Assembly (NCBI GenBank): GCA_003545625.1
Contig: DODH01000211.1
Location: 1-5,638, forward strand
DNA: 5,638 nt
Source of the DNA: Nitrospina sp.
Lineage (GTDB): Bacteria > Nitrospinota > Nitrospinia > Nitrospinales > VA-1
Direction of reading: 5' to 3'
Shown here: positions 1 to 5,638 of the stretch, piece after piece
Numbering within the stretch: the stretch's first letter is position 1
Layout: each line of letters begins with the position of its first letter
The notes under the pieces: generated by a model
Database searches by the model: none
What the model saw: only the letters and a program-made list of their open reading frames with translations
What the model was told of the DNA's origin: nothing
Position numbers and translations under genes: made by a program

Positions 1-29
1 CAAAAGATTTTTACTGAAAACGATACGAT

Positions 30-63
30 AAACTGCTGAGCCACCGGAAGGCTGAGTCGGTTT
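30..63 (+). terminator. Imperfect hairpin upstream of rny, possible terminator or leader structure
   Basis: Bases 30-42 pair with 50-63 around a 7-base loop (43-49). The stem has an A/T-rich base (AAAC with GTTT), one G-G mismatch (38/54) and one bulged C (58). It is followed by TATTTC, which is only weakly terminator-like. It could end an upstream transcript, attenuate read-through into rny, or be the 3' end of a structured RNA cut off by the window edge. No gene is visible in bases 1-86. The pairing is seen directly; the role is a guess. Confidence 0.35.
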
Positions 64-75
64 ATTTCAAATATT

Positions 76-79
76 GAGG
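76..79 (+). promoter_or_regulatory. Ribosome binding site of rny
   Basis: GAGG lies 7 bases before the ATG at 87. This is a normal Shine-Dalgarno core and spacing and supports that ATG as the start. The site lies only 12 bases after the hairpin at 30-63. Confidence 0.75.
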
Positions 80-86
80 TTCCACC

Positions 87-1673
87 ATGCATATTTTTAC
101 TGTCATTAAGGTTAATTTTATAACCCTGATAATAGGGATGTCTTTTGCTTTGGTGATTGGTTATGCCATTGGTTATTTTTTGCGCAAAATGTTCACCGAA
201 TACCAGATCAAGGAAGCGGAAGAACGCGGAAGGAAAATCATCTATGAAGCGGACAAAGAGGTGGAGAACAGGTTGAAATCCGCAGAGATTGAAGCGCGCG
301 AAAAATCTTTGGTGGTGCAAGCCGAGCTTGAAAAGAAAATGAAGGGCCGACAGGATAGTTTGCGTAACCTGGAAATTGACTTGGAAGGAAGGGATAGGGA
401 CCTCAAGGCGGAAAGCCATAAATTCCAGGTCCGGGAAAAAGAACTTACGGAACAAAGCAGTAAGCTTGCTGACCGGGAAAAAGGGGTCGACCAGCAAAAA
501 TCCGAGTACCAGAACCTGGTGGCGGAAGAACTGAAAAAACTTGAGGTGATTGGATCTTACACCGCCGAAAAGGCGCGCGAGGAGGTCAAGAACAAGATCA
601 TCGATGAAGCCAAAATGGATGCGGCGCGCGAAGTGAAAAAAATTGAGGAGGATACTAAAAACCGCGCGGATGATGAAGCGCGTCGATTAATTACCATGGC
701 TGTCCAGAGGCTGGCCTCAGATCATGTGGCGGAAACTACCGTTTCGGTGGTGGAACTGCCTAGCGACGATATCAAGGGCCGAATCATTGGCCGGGAAGGA
801 AGAAATATCCGGGCTTTAGAGCAGGCTACCGGAATCGATTTGATTATTGATGATACTCCTGGTGCTGTGGTGTTGTCGGGGTTTGACCCTATCAGACGGG
901 AAGTGGCCCGCCGCGCCTTGGAACAACTGACCCTCGACGGCCGGATCCACCCTGGACGCATTGAAGACGTCGTCAATAAATGCAAAAAAGAAGTTACCCA
1001 GCAAATTACAAAAGCAGGTGAGCAGGCTGTTATAAATGTTGGCATCGATAATATTAATCCCGAAATCGTTAAATTACTGGGGCGGCTCAAGTATCGGACC
1101 AGTTATACCCAGAACGTTCTTGAGCATGTGCAGGAGGTGGCGTTTGTTTGTGGAGCCATTGCCGCGGAACTGGGTTTAAACGTGGCTCTGGCCAAACGAG
1201 CAGGATTACTGCACGATATTGGCAAGGCCATTGATCACCAGACCGATGGGACGCATACTCAACTTGGAGTTGATATTGCGAAACGCTACAACGAACATCC
1301 GTTTGTTGTCAACGCGATTGCCGCCCACCACGAAGATTGTGAGGCGGAATCCCCCTATGCCGTTTTGGTGGCGGCAGGGGATACCATTTCTGCGTCCCGG
1401 CCCGGAGCCCGGAGGGAAATGCTGGAAACCTATGTCAAACGCATGACACAACTGGAAGTTATTGGCGACTCCTTTAACGGGGTTCAAAAAACCTTTGCTA
1501 TTCAGGCCGGCCGTGAAGTGAGAATCATTGTCATGCCTAATGGTATTGATGACCAGAAGGCCGGTATTCTGGCCAGGGATGTCGCGAAGAGAATTGAAAA
1601 AGAGGTGACCTACCCCGGGGAAATTAAAGTCACGGTAGTCCGTGAAACCCGATATACGGAGTTCGCCCGGTAA
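87..1673 (+). CDS. rny: Ribonuclease Y (membrane-anchored endoribonuclease)
   Basis: The 528-residue product has the full RNase Y layout. An N-terminal membrane helix lies at about residues 10-31. A long charged coiled coil rich in Glu, Lys and Arg covers about 38-205. A KH RNA-binding domain at about 218-285 carries the loop G235-R-E-G238. A metal-dependent HD domain at about 342-440 has H347, the H376-D377 pair in LLHDIGKA, H414-H415 in AAHHED and D432 in GDTISA as candidate metal ligands. A conserved C-terminal region of about 90 residues follows. Family members are usually about 510-520 residues, so this one is complete and slightly longer at the N terminus. The family cuts single-stranded mRNA internally to start its decay and sits on the inner face of the cytoplasmic membrane. 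The start is supported by GAGG 7 bases upstream, and the membrane helix begins close after it. It is separated from lysS by 226 bases, so it is probably its own transcription unit or the end of one starting outside the window. No catalytic residue appears lost. Confidence 0.97.
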   Translation: MHIFTVIKVNFITLIIGMSFALVIGYAIGYFLRKMFTEYQIKEAEERGRKIIYEADKEVENRLKSAEIEAREKSLVVQAELEKKMKGRQDSLRNLEIDLEGRDRDLKAESHKFQVREKELTEQSSKLADREKGVDQQKSEYQNLVAEELKKLEVIGSYTAEKAREEVKNKIIDEAKMDAAREVKKIEEDTKNRADDEARRLITMAVQRLASDHVAETTVSVVELPSDDIKGRIIGREGRNIRALEQATGIDLIIDDTPGAVVLSGFDPIRREVARRALEQLTLDGRIHPGRIEDVVNKCKKEVTQQITKAGEQAVINVGIDNINPEIVKLLGRLKYRTSYTQNVLEHVQEVAFVCGAIAAELGLNVALAKRAGLLHDIGKAIDHQTDGTHTQLGVDIAKRYNEHPFVVNAIAAHHEDCEAESPYAVLVAAGDTISASRPGARREMLETYVKRMTQLEVIGDSFNGVQKTFAIQAGREVRIIVMPNGIDDQKAGILARDVAKRIEKEVTYPGEIKVTVVRETRYTEFAR

Positions 1674-1773
1674 CAACAAGGCTACGGTTAAATATCACAT
1701 CTGCGAGCAAAGAGTTATCTTGGCTCAAAAAGCTATTGCTAGTTGGGTCCAGCGAGTTATGCTCTTCATTAAA

Positions 1774-1796
1774 CTTCATGCCCTGCATGGGGTATC
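1774..1796. repeat. Quasi-palindromic intergenic repeat, copy 1
   Basis: This 23-base segment starts with CTTCATGCCC and matches 5558-5580 at 20 of 23 positions. Bases 1779-1784 pair with 1789-1794 around a GCAT loop, using two G-T wobbles. The other copy forms the same 6-base-pair stem with a GAAT loop. Two copies in two separate gaps of one short window suggest a dispersed small palindromic element. The match and the fold are seen directly; genome-wide dispersal is inferred. Confidence 0.6.
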
Positions 1797-1825
1797 ACAC
1801 TGGCGGCGGCTCGTCGGCCAATAAT

Positions 1826-1844
1826 GCCCGGATAGTTTCCGGGC
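1826..1844. repeat. Perfect GC-rich hairpin upstream of lysS
   Basis: GCCCGGA (1826-1832) pairs perfectly with TCCGGGC (1838-1844) around a 5-base loop. No T-tract follows, so it is not a standard intrinsic terminator. It could mark the 3' end of the rny transcript through Rho or processing, or be a leader structure of lysS, whose start codon lies 55 bases downstream. Confidence 0.5.
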
Positions 1845-1852
1845 TCACCGCC

Positions 1853-1865
1853 CTGGGTTTCCCAG
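1853..1865. repeat. Second small hairpin upstream of lysS
   Basis: CTGGG (1853-1857) pairs with CCCAG (1861-1865) around a TTT loop. It lies 8 bases after the preceding hairpin and 34 bases before the lysS start codon. It is short enough to arise by chance; the tandem placement is what makes it worth noting. Confidence 0.35.
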
Positions 1866-1899
1866 AGCTTCTCCAACTAAGTAACAGAATTGACACCGC

Positions 1900-3411
1900 A
1901 TGGAAGATTTAGGACGACTGGTTAAACTCAGACGCGAAAAACTCGATGAATTTCGGGGGATGGGGATTTCTCCATACATCAACCGGTTTCACGTTAACAC
2001 TGCCCTTTCCGCCTTGTTTGAAAAGTATTCTGAGATGTCCAAAGAAGAATTGGATGAGAAAAACTCGCAGTATATAACTGCTGGGCGCATGATGAGCCGG
2101 CGCAAGCACGGCAAAACCACCTTTGTGAATATCAAGGACGCTTCCGGAGATATTCAGGTTTTTATCAACAAGAATTCGCTGGGTGAATCTGCCTACGAAA
2201 TATTCGGCAAATTTGATATCGGCGATATCATTGGTGTCGAGGGCCGGATTTCGAAAACCAAAACCGGTGAGTTGACCTTGTTTGCCGGCAAGGTGACTTT
2301 GCTTTCCAAGTCGCTTCTTCCGCTACCTGAAAAATGGCACGGGCTTAAAGATGTGGAGCTTCGTTACCGGCAACGTTATGTGGATCTGATTGTCAATCCG
2401 GATGTGAAAAAAGTTTTCATCGCCAGAAGCCAGATCATCCAGGCGTTGCGGGATTATCTGAATGAACGCCAGTACCTTGAGGTGGAAACCCCGATGATGC
2501 ATTCGATACCCGGAGGTGCCACCGCGAAACCCTTCAAGACCCACCACAATGCGCTGGATATGGAACTGTATCTACGTGTTGCTCCAGAACTTTATTTGAA
2601 AAGGCTGGTGGTGGGCGGCATTGAAAGGGTCTATGAGATCAACCGGAGTTTTAGAAATGAGGGAATCTCCACCGAACATAACCCCGAGTTCACCATGGTG
2701 GAGTTTTATACTGCTTACGCCGATTACAATGACTTGATGGATTTGACGGAAGATTTGTTCCGATATATTTGCAACCGGGTATTCCCCGGAAACAATTGCC
2801 AGTTTCCTTACACTTCCTTTGCCGGAGGAGAAACCAGGGAGGAGACAATAGACTTTTCCCAACCGTTCAAGCGGTGTACATTCCGCCAATCGCTGATAGA
2901 AATCGGTAAAGTTGCTGAGGAGATTCTGGACGACCCGCAAAAAGTGGTCGCGTTTGCTTTGGAGAATAAAGTCTCTATCGAAAAGAGGGATAATCATGTG
3001 AAAATCATGGCTAAACTGTTTGACCACTTTGTCGAACCCCAGCTGGTGCAACCTATTTTCATTACCGATTATCCTATGGAGCTCTCACCGCTCTCCAAGA
3101 AAAAGGAAGACGACCCTCGTCTGGTGGAGAGGTTTGAACTATTCATTGGCAGAAAAGAAATTGCTAATGCATATACCGAGTTGAACGACCCGATAGACCA
3201 GAAACAAAGATTTGAAGAGCAAGTTGCTGAACGCCAGGCGGGTGATGAAGAAGCCCACTGGATGGATCACGACTTTATCCGCGCTTTGGAATATGGCATG
3301 CCACCCACCGCTGGGGAAGGCATCGGGATTGACAGATTGGTCATGTTGTTGACCAATAGCTCATCCATAAGAGATGTTATTCTTTTCCCGCAATTGAAAA
3401 AAGAATCCTGA
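1900..3411 (+). CDS. lysS: Lysine--tRNA ligase, class II
   Basis: The 503-residue product attaches lysine to tRNA-Lys using ATP and acts in the cytoplasm as a dimer. An N-terminal helix (about 1-30, RREKLDEFRGMGISPY) leads into an OB-fold anticodon-binding domain at about 58-140. The family block PLPEKWHGLKDVELRYRQRY follows at 141-160. The class II core has motif 1 around 188-200 with its conserved P198, motif 2 at 249-270 (R252-N-E-G255 then HNPEFTMVEFY) and motif 3 at 472-479 (GEGIGIDR, ending in the ATP-binding R479). The length matches bacterial LysRS (about 500). The ATG at 1900 is the first possible start, because TAA and TGA lie in frame just upstream, and it gives a typical N terminus. 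No clear Shine-Dalgarno sequence precedes it. The permease gene starts 40 bases after its stop in the same direction, so the three genes are probably an operon. The gene looks intact, with all catalytic motifs present. Confidence 0.97.
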   Translation: MEDLGRLVKLRREKLDEFRGMGISPYINRFHVNTALSALFEKYSEMSKEELDEKNSQYITAGRMMSRRKHGKTTFVNIKDASGDIQVFINKNSLGESAYEIFGKFDIGDIIGVEGRISKTKTGELTLFAGKVTLLSKSLLPLPEKWHGLKDVELRYRQRYVDLIVNPDVKKVFIARSQIIQALRDYLNERQYLEVETPMMHSIPGGATAKPFKTHHNALDMELYLRVAPELYLKRLVVGGIERVYEINRSFRNEGISTEHNPEFTMVEFYTAYADYNDLMDLTEDLFRYICNRVFPGNNCQFPYTSFAGGETREETIDFSQPFKRCTFRQSLIEIGKVAEEILDDPQKVVAFALENKVSIEKRDNHVKIMAKLFDHFVEPQLVQPIFITDYPMELSPLSKKKEDDPRLVERFELFIGRKEIANAYTELNDPIDQKQRFEEQVAERQAGDEEAHWMDHDFIRALEYGMPPTAGEGIGIDRLVMLLTNSSSIRDVILFPQLKKES

Positions 3412-3451
3412 TTCGGGAAACAAACCGGCCATTTATTGATTCGTTCCTGAT

Positions 3452-4720
3452 ATGTCCTACGAACTCTTCATCAGCCTTCGCCATCTCAAGGCCAAACGGT
3501 CGCAGAAATTCATTTCACTCAACACCTGGATTTCTGTGGGTGGGGTTGCCTTGGGTGTCATGGCACTGATCGTGGTTATTGCCGTTATGTCAGGATTCAG
3601 CAAGGACTTGCGAGATAAAATTCTGGGAACCAACAGCCATGTTGTGGTCACCAATATCACTCGGACCGGCATGGAGGATTACGAAGCTATTATTGAAAAA
3701 GTAATAAAAGCGGAAGGCGTGAATGCCGCCGCTCCATTTATCCTGAATCAGGTGATGCTGACTTATGGGGGCAATGCTGCAGGAGTAGTGGTCCGCGGGG
3801 TGGACCCTGTCCGGGAAGCCGGAGTTTCTGATCTTGAAAAAAATCTGGTACAGGGAAGCTTGGAAATGCTGGGGCGTCCGGAAAAGTCTTCCGGAAAATC
3901 CCGCCGGGATGGGATCATTCTAGGGAAGGAACTGGCGCGTCGGTTGGGTGTGCAACATGATGATACTGTGTCGATGGTTGCTCCAGCATCAAGAGTGACG
4001 CCCATGGGCTTGATTCCCAAAATCAAATTGTTCAAGGTGGTAGGTTTTTTTGAGTCGGGTATGTTTGAATATGACTCCAACCTGGCTTTCATTTCCATAT
4101 CCTCCGCACAAAAATTTTTTTCCATGAAGGGAAAGGTCAGTGGTATTGAAATCCAGGTAGAAGATATCGAGCAGGCAGATCAGGTAGCTGCAGAAATTCA
4201 GCACAGCCTGGGATTCCCCTATTACGCCAGAGACTGGATGCAGATGAACAAGAATTTGTTTTCCGCACTGCGCTTGGAAAAAATTGTGATGTTCATAATT
4301 CTGATTCTGATTATTCTGGTGGCGGCTTTCAATATTGTCAGCACCTTGTTCATGGTGGTTATGGAAAAGAACAAGGAAATCGCCATTCTGAAATCCATGG
4401 GGGCATCCCGATCCAGCATTATGAAAATCTTTAGCTATCAAGGGTTGATCATTGGCATCATCGGAACGGGGGTCGGTTGCATCGGCGGATTTACTGTCGT
4501 GCCGAACCTGAATGAGATTGTCGGTTTCATTGAAACCCTTTTTGGTATCACCGCTTTTCCCAGCGATGTGTATTATCTGGACAAGCTCCCTTCAGAGATT
4601 CAGTACTTCGATTCATTTCTTATCGTGGTATTTTCGATTGTCATTTGTTTTTTGGCCTCATTGTATCCGGCTTGGAGAGCTTCCCGGCTGGACCCTGTGG
4701 AAGGTCTGCGCTATGAGTGA
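3452..4720 (+). CDS. lolC: Lipoprotein-releasing ABC transporter permease (LolC/LolE family, possibly LolF-type)
   Basis: The 422-residue inner-membrane protein pulls mature lipoproteins out of the inner membrane and passes them to the periplasmic chaperone LolA, powered by LolD. The order is: a short cytoplasmic N terminus (ISLRHLKAKRSQKF), membrane helix 1 at about 25-47, a large periplasmic domain at about 48-275, then an FtsX-type domain with helices at about 278-303, 331-352 and 388-406. The cytoplasmic segment EKNKEIAILKSMGA (305-318) after helix 2 is the coupling region that contacts the ATPase. T183-P-M-G-L-I-P189 resembles the LolC hook that binds LolA. Length fits the family (about 400-420). 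Only one permease gene is present beside lolD, so it may work as a homodimer as described for LolF; a second permease elsewhere cannot be excluded. The start fits the family N terminus, but no Shine-Dalgarno sequence is evident. The last 8 bases overlap lolD, indicating translational coupling. The assignment to the family is firm; lolC versus lolE or lolF is uncertain. Confidence 0.93.
   Translation: MSYELFISLRHLKAKRSQKFISLNTWISVGGVALGVMALIVVIAVMSGFSKDLRDKILGTNSHVVVTNITRTGMEDYEAIIEKVIKAEGVNAAAPFILNQVMLTYGGNAAGVVVRGVDPVREAGVSDLEKNLVQGSLEMLGRPEKSSGKSRRDGIILGKELARRLGVQHDDTVSMVAPASRVTPMGLIPKIKLFKVVGFFESGMFEYDSNLAFISISSAQKFFSMKGKVSGIEIQVEDIEQADQVAAEIQHSLGFPYYARDWMQMNKNLFSALRLEKIVMFIILILIILVAAFNIVSTLFMVVMEKNKEIAILKSMGASRSSIMKIFSYQGLIIGIIGTGVGCIGGFTVVPNLNEIVGFIETLFGITAFPSDVYYLDKLPSEIQYFDSFLIVVFSIVICFLASLYPAWRASRLDPVEGLRYE
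4699..4704 (+). promoter_or_regulatory. Ribosome binding site that sets the lolD start
   Basis: GGAAGG lies inside the end of the permease gene, 8 bases before the ATG at 4713. It supports that ATG over the longer in-frame extension that would begin at 4512 within the permease gene. Confidence 0.75.
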
Positions 4721-5438
4721 TTCGAATTCCGCTAGCCCGAAACAAAAATGCCTGATCGAAGCGGTTAATGTCGATAAAAGCTATTCGACTCCGCGCGAGG
4801 TGATCCACGTTCTTGCCCAGACGAGCCTTCATGTTTTATCGGGAGAAGTGTTGGGAATTATTGGCGCGTCAGGGGTGGGCAAGAGCACCCTTCTACATGT
4901 CCTTGGGGGACTCGACAAACCGATGACGGGAAGCGTTCTGTTTCAAGGAAAGGATATTTATAAACAATCCAATGGCTATTTGGAAAATTTCCGCAATAGT
5001 CACATCGGTTTTGTATTCCAGTTTTTCAATTTGTTGCCCGATTTCACCGCATTGGAAAACGCCATGCTCCCGGCCCTGATTCGGAATCAGGATAGTCGTT
5101 TAGCCAAAGAGCGGGCGGAATACTTGTTGTGCGAAGTGGGCATGAAGGACCGGATGCATCACAAACCAAGCGAACTATCTGGAGGCGAAAGCCAGCGCGT
5201 AGCCCTTGCTAGAGGACTTGTCAATCAGCCGGACCTGCTTTTAGCTGATGAACCAACGGGGAATCTGGACCATCATGCCAGCGACCAACTGATAGAATTG
5301 ATTCGAAAACTTAACCAGGAATTTAATCAGACATTTGTAATTGTTACGCATAGCCAGAGAGTTGCAGGGCAACTTGACCGGGTAGTGGAATTGGTTGATG
5401 GAAAAGTCAGCGCAAGCAGACAGGGCCTGATCATTTAA
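4713..5438 (+). CDS. lolD: Lipoprotein-releasing ABC transporter ATP-binding protein LolD
   Basis: The 241-residue cytoplasmic ATPase drives the LolC/E-type permease. All ABC motifs are present: Walker A GASGVGKST at 51-59, Q-loop Q103 in FVFQFFNLLPDFTALEN, signature LSGGESQR at 155-162, Walker B LLLADE at 175-180 with catalytic E180, D-loop GNLD at 183-186 and switch H213 in VTHS. The NLLPDFTALEN stretch after the Q-loop is typical of the LolD/MacB/FtsE group. No membrane helices are present. The reading frame stays open back to 4512, but that extension lies wholly inside the permease gene and does not resemble the family. The ATG at 4713 has GGAAGG 8 bases upstream and gives a length close to the usual 220-240 residues. 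It overlaps the permease stop in the arrangement ATGAGTGA, a sign of coupled translation. Adjacency to a LolC/E permease separates it from MacB-type exporters, which are usually fused to the permease. No defect is seen. Confidence 0.96.
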   Translation: MSDSNSASPKQKCLIEAVNVDKSYSTPREVIHVLAQTSLHVLSGEVLGIIGASGVGKSTLLHVLGGLDKPMTGSVLFQGKDIYKQSNGYLENFRNSHIGFVFQFFNLLPDFTALENAMLPALIRNQDSRLAKERAEYLLCEVGMKDRMHHKPSELSGGESQRVALARGLVNQPDLLLADEPTGNLDHHASDQLIELIRKLNQEFNQTFVIVTHSQRVAGQLDRVVELVDGKVSASRQGLII

Positions 5439-5440
5439 AA

Positions 5441-5460
5441 GCCGCCGAGCCGCCGGTGGC
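5441..5460. terminator. GC-rich hairpin just after lolD
   Basis: GCCGCC (5441-5446) pairs with GGTGGC (5455-5460), including one G-T wobble, around an 8-base loop. It begins 3 bases after the lolD stop, as a transcript-end hairpin would. AAACAGG follows rather than a T-tract, so intrinsic termination would be poor. It may instead protect the mRNA 3' end. Bases 5441-5455 also match the reverse complement of 1804-1818 at 14 of 15 positions. Confidence 0.35.
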
Positions 5461-5477
5461 AAACAGGTAAATCAAAT

Positions 5478-5510
5478 CTCCCCCCAACCCGCTTCGTAGA
5501 AGGGGGAGCT
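5478..5510. repeat. C/G-rich hairpin repeat, unit 1
   Basis: CTCCCCC (5478-5484) is the exact reverse complement of GGGGGAG (5502-5508). An alternative inner fold pairs CTTC (5492-5495) with GAAG (5499-5502) around GTA, extended by CCC/GGG across one G-G mismatch. Bases 5487-5510 align without gaps to 5519-5542 at 16 of 24 positions, so this is one of two degenerate tandem units ending in GGGAGCT. The C-run, spacer, G-run form resembles dispersed intergenic repeats seen in several environmental bacterial genomes. Confidence 0.6.
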
Positions 5511-5518
5511 TCAATGGA

Positions 5519-5542
5519 CCCCTCTTTTACAAAGAGGGAGCT
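5519..5542. repeat. C/G-rich hairpin repeat, unit 2
   Basis: CCCTCTTT (5520-5527) pairs perfectly with AAAGAGGG (5531-5538) around the loop TAC. It is the cleanest stem in this gap. It ends in GGGAGCT like unit 1 and starts 32 bases after it. No T-tract follows on the + strand. It could stop transcription or shield mRNA ends, but the repeat character suggests a mobile or selfish small palindrome. Confidence 0.6.
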
Positions 5543-5557
5543 ATATTCTTCCTCAGC

Positions 5558-5580
5558 CTTCATGCCCCGAATGGGGTAGC
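5558..5580. repeat. Quasi-palindromic intergenic repeat, copy 2
   Basis: This is the second copy of the 23-base element at 1774-1796 (20 of 23 identical). TGCCCC (5563-5568) pairs with GGGGTA (5573-5578), with one G-T wobble, around the loop GAAT. The changes relative to copy 1 fall in the loop, at one stem base that still pairs in both copies (C-G here, T-G there), and at one flanking base, so the hairpin is kept. It lies about 20-40 bases before the possible start of the next gene. Confidence 0.6.
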
Positions 5581-5601
5581 TGGGGTGGTTTAGAACCTTT
5601 C

Positions 5602-5638
5602 ATGCGATATGTGGCTATGCGAAATAAATTTTTGAGAA
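5602..5638 (+). CDS. Possible start of the next gene, cut by the window edge
   Basis: A frame opens at ATG 5602 (MRYVAMRNKFLR) with a second ATG at 5617 (MRNKFLR), and has no stop before the edge. The basic start MRNKFLR would suit the front of a signal peptide. In related gene orders lolD is often followed by bamA, an outer-membrane assembly gene whose product has a signal peptide. Only 12 codons are visible, no strong Shine-Dalgarno precedes either ATG, and such an opening is common by chance. Function cannot be assigned. Confidence 0.25.
   Translation, partial: MRYVAMRNKFLR

Larger units (their letters stand above)
1674..1899. other. Non-coding gap between rny and lysS
   Basis: No credible gene is present in these 226 bases. 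The first 100 bases (1674-1773) show no stable structure and no tRNA signature that I could find. The second half holds a quasi-palindrome (1774-1796), a GC-rich run (1801-1820) and two perfect short hairpins (1826-1844 and 1853-1865). I could not find a convincing sigma-70 promoter for lysS, although the length of the gap leaves room for one. Confidence 0.7.

Noticed and set aside
24..29. TACGAT as a -10 box for rny
   Set aside because: It matches the consensus at only 4 of 6 positions and the corresponding -35 region (CAAAAG at 1-6) does not fit.
1206..1679. 157-codon minus-strand frame opposite rny
   Set aside because: It is antisense to the conserved HD and C-terminal region of rny and shows no familiar protein pattern; a shadow frame.
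1712..1760. GAGTTAT direct repeat (1712-1718 and 1754-1760)
   Set aside because: Seven bases repeated once in a gap of this size is not beyond chance, and nothing else supports it.
1642..1824. 60-codon + strand frame overlapping the rny end and the following gap
   Set aside because: It starts inside rny in another frame, has no ribosome binding site, no recognisable product, and its end runs through the repeat.
1890..1895. TTGACA, a perfect -35 hexamer just before lysS
   Set aside because: A matching -10 would fall inside lysS around 1913, where the sequence (CGACTG) does not fit. Transcription would also start within the gene.
1674..1899. T-box or amino-acid riboswitch for lysS
   Set aside because: No T-box sequence (AGGGTGGNACCGCG-like) or lysine riboswitch pattern is recognisable, and no terminator with a T-tract is present.
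2572..3051. 159-codon minus-strand frame opposite lysS
   Set aside because: It lies opposite the conserved LysRS catalytic core and has no domain features of its own.
3405..3451. TCCTGAT repeated at the end of lysS and just before the permease ATG
   Set aside because: It is only seven bases long, and one copy is part of the lysS stop region; probably coincidence.
3989..4441. 150-codon minus-strand frame opposite the permease gene
   Set aside because: It is rich in His, Asn and Gln because it reads the complement of membrane-helix codons; typical shadow composition.
4512..4712. 67-codon N-terminal extension of lolD
   Set aside because: It lies wholly inside the permease gene in another frame and is not ABC-like. 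GGAAGG before the ATG at 4713 and the family length support the shorter form.

Overview
The window carries four complete protein genes, all on the + strand: rny (RNase Y), lysS (class II lysyl-tRNA synthetase), a LolC/E-family lipoprotein-release permease and lolD (its ATPase). The Lol pair means a diderm bacterium that sorts outer-membrane lipoproteins. RNase Y together with the order lysS-lolC-lolD recalls Desulfobacterota, Nitrospinota and related lineages rather than enterics. Base composition is near 50% GC. I cannot name the species from this sequence.

Layout. Bases 1-86 are non-coding and hold an imperfect hairpin (30-63) just before the rny ribosome binding site. rny fills 87-1673. 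A 226-base non-coding gap (1674-1899) follows, with a short quasi-palindrome and two strong small hairpins directly upstream of lysS (1900-3411). The permease gene (3452-4720) starts 40 bases after lysS. lolD (4713-5438) overlaps the permease stop by 8 bases, so these two, probably with lysS, are co-transcribed. Bases 5439-5638 hold a cluster of C/G-rich hairpin repeats. One of them is a second copy (20 of 23 positions identical) of the quasi-palindrome in the rny-lysS gap. A reading frame opening at 5602 or 5617 runs off the right edge and may be the start of the next gene.

Function. RNase Y is a membrane-anchored endoribonuclease that starts mRNA decay. LysRS charges tRNA-Lys. The permease and LolD form an inner-membrane ABC transporter that extracts lipoproteins and hands them to the periplasmic carrier LolA. 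Only one permease gene is visible, and it carries a LolC-like hook motif, so a homodimeric (LolF-type) transporter is plausible.

The genes are conserved housekeeping genes without visible damage. I found no convincing undescribed system. What is unexplained lies in the two gaps: shared small palindromes, hairpin clusters, and start sites of lysS and the permease without a recognisable Shine-Dalgarno sequence.
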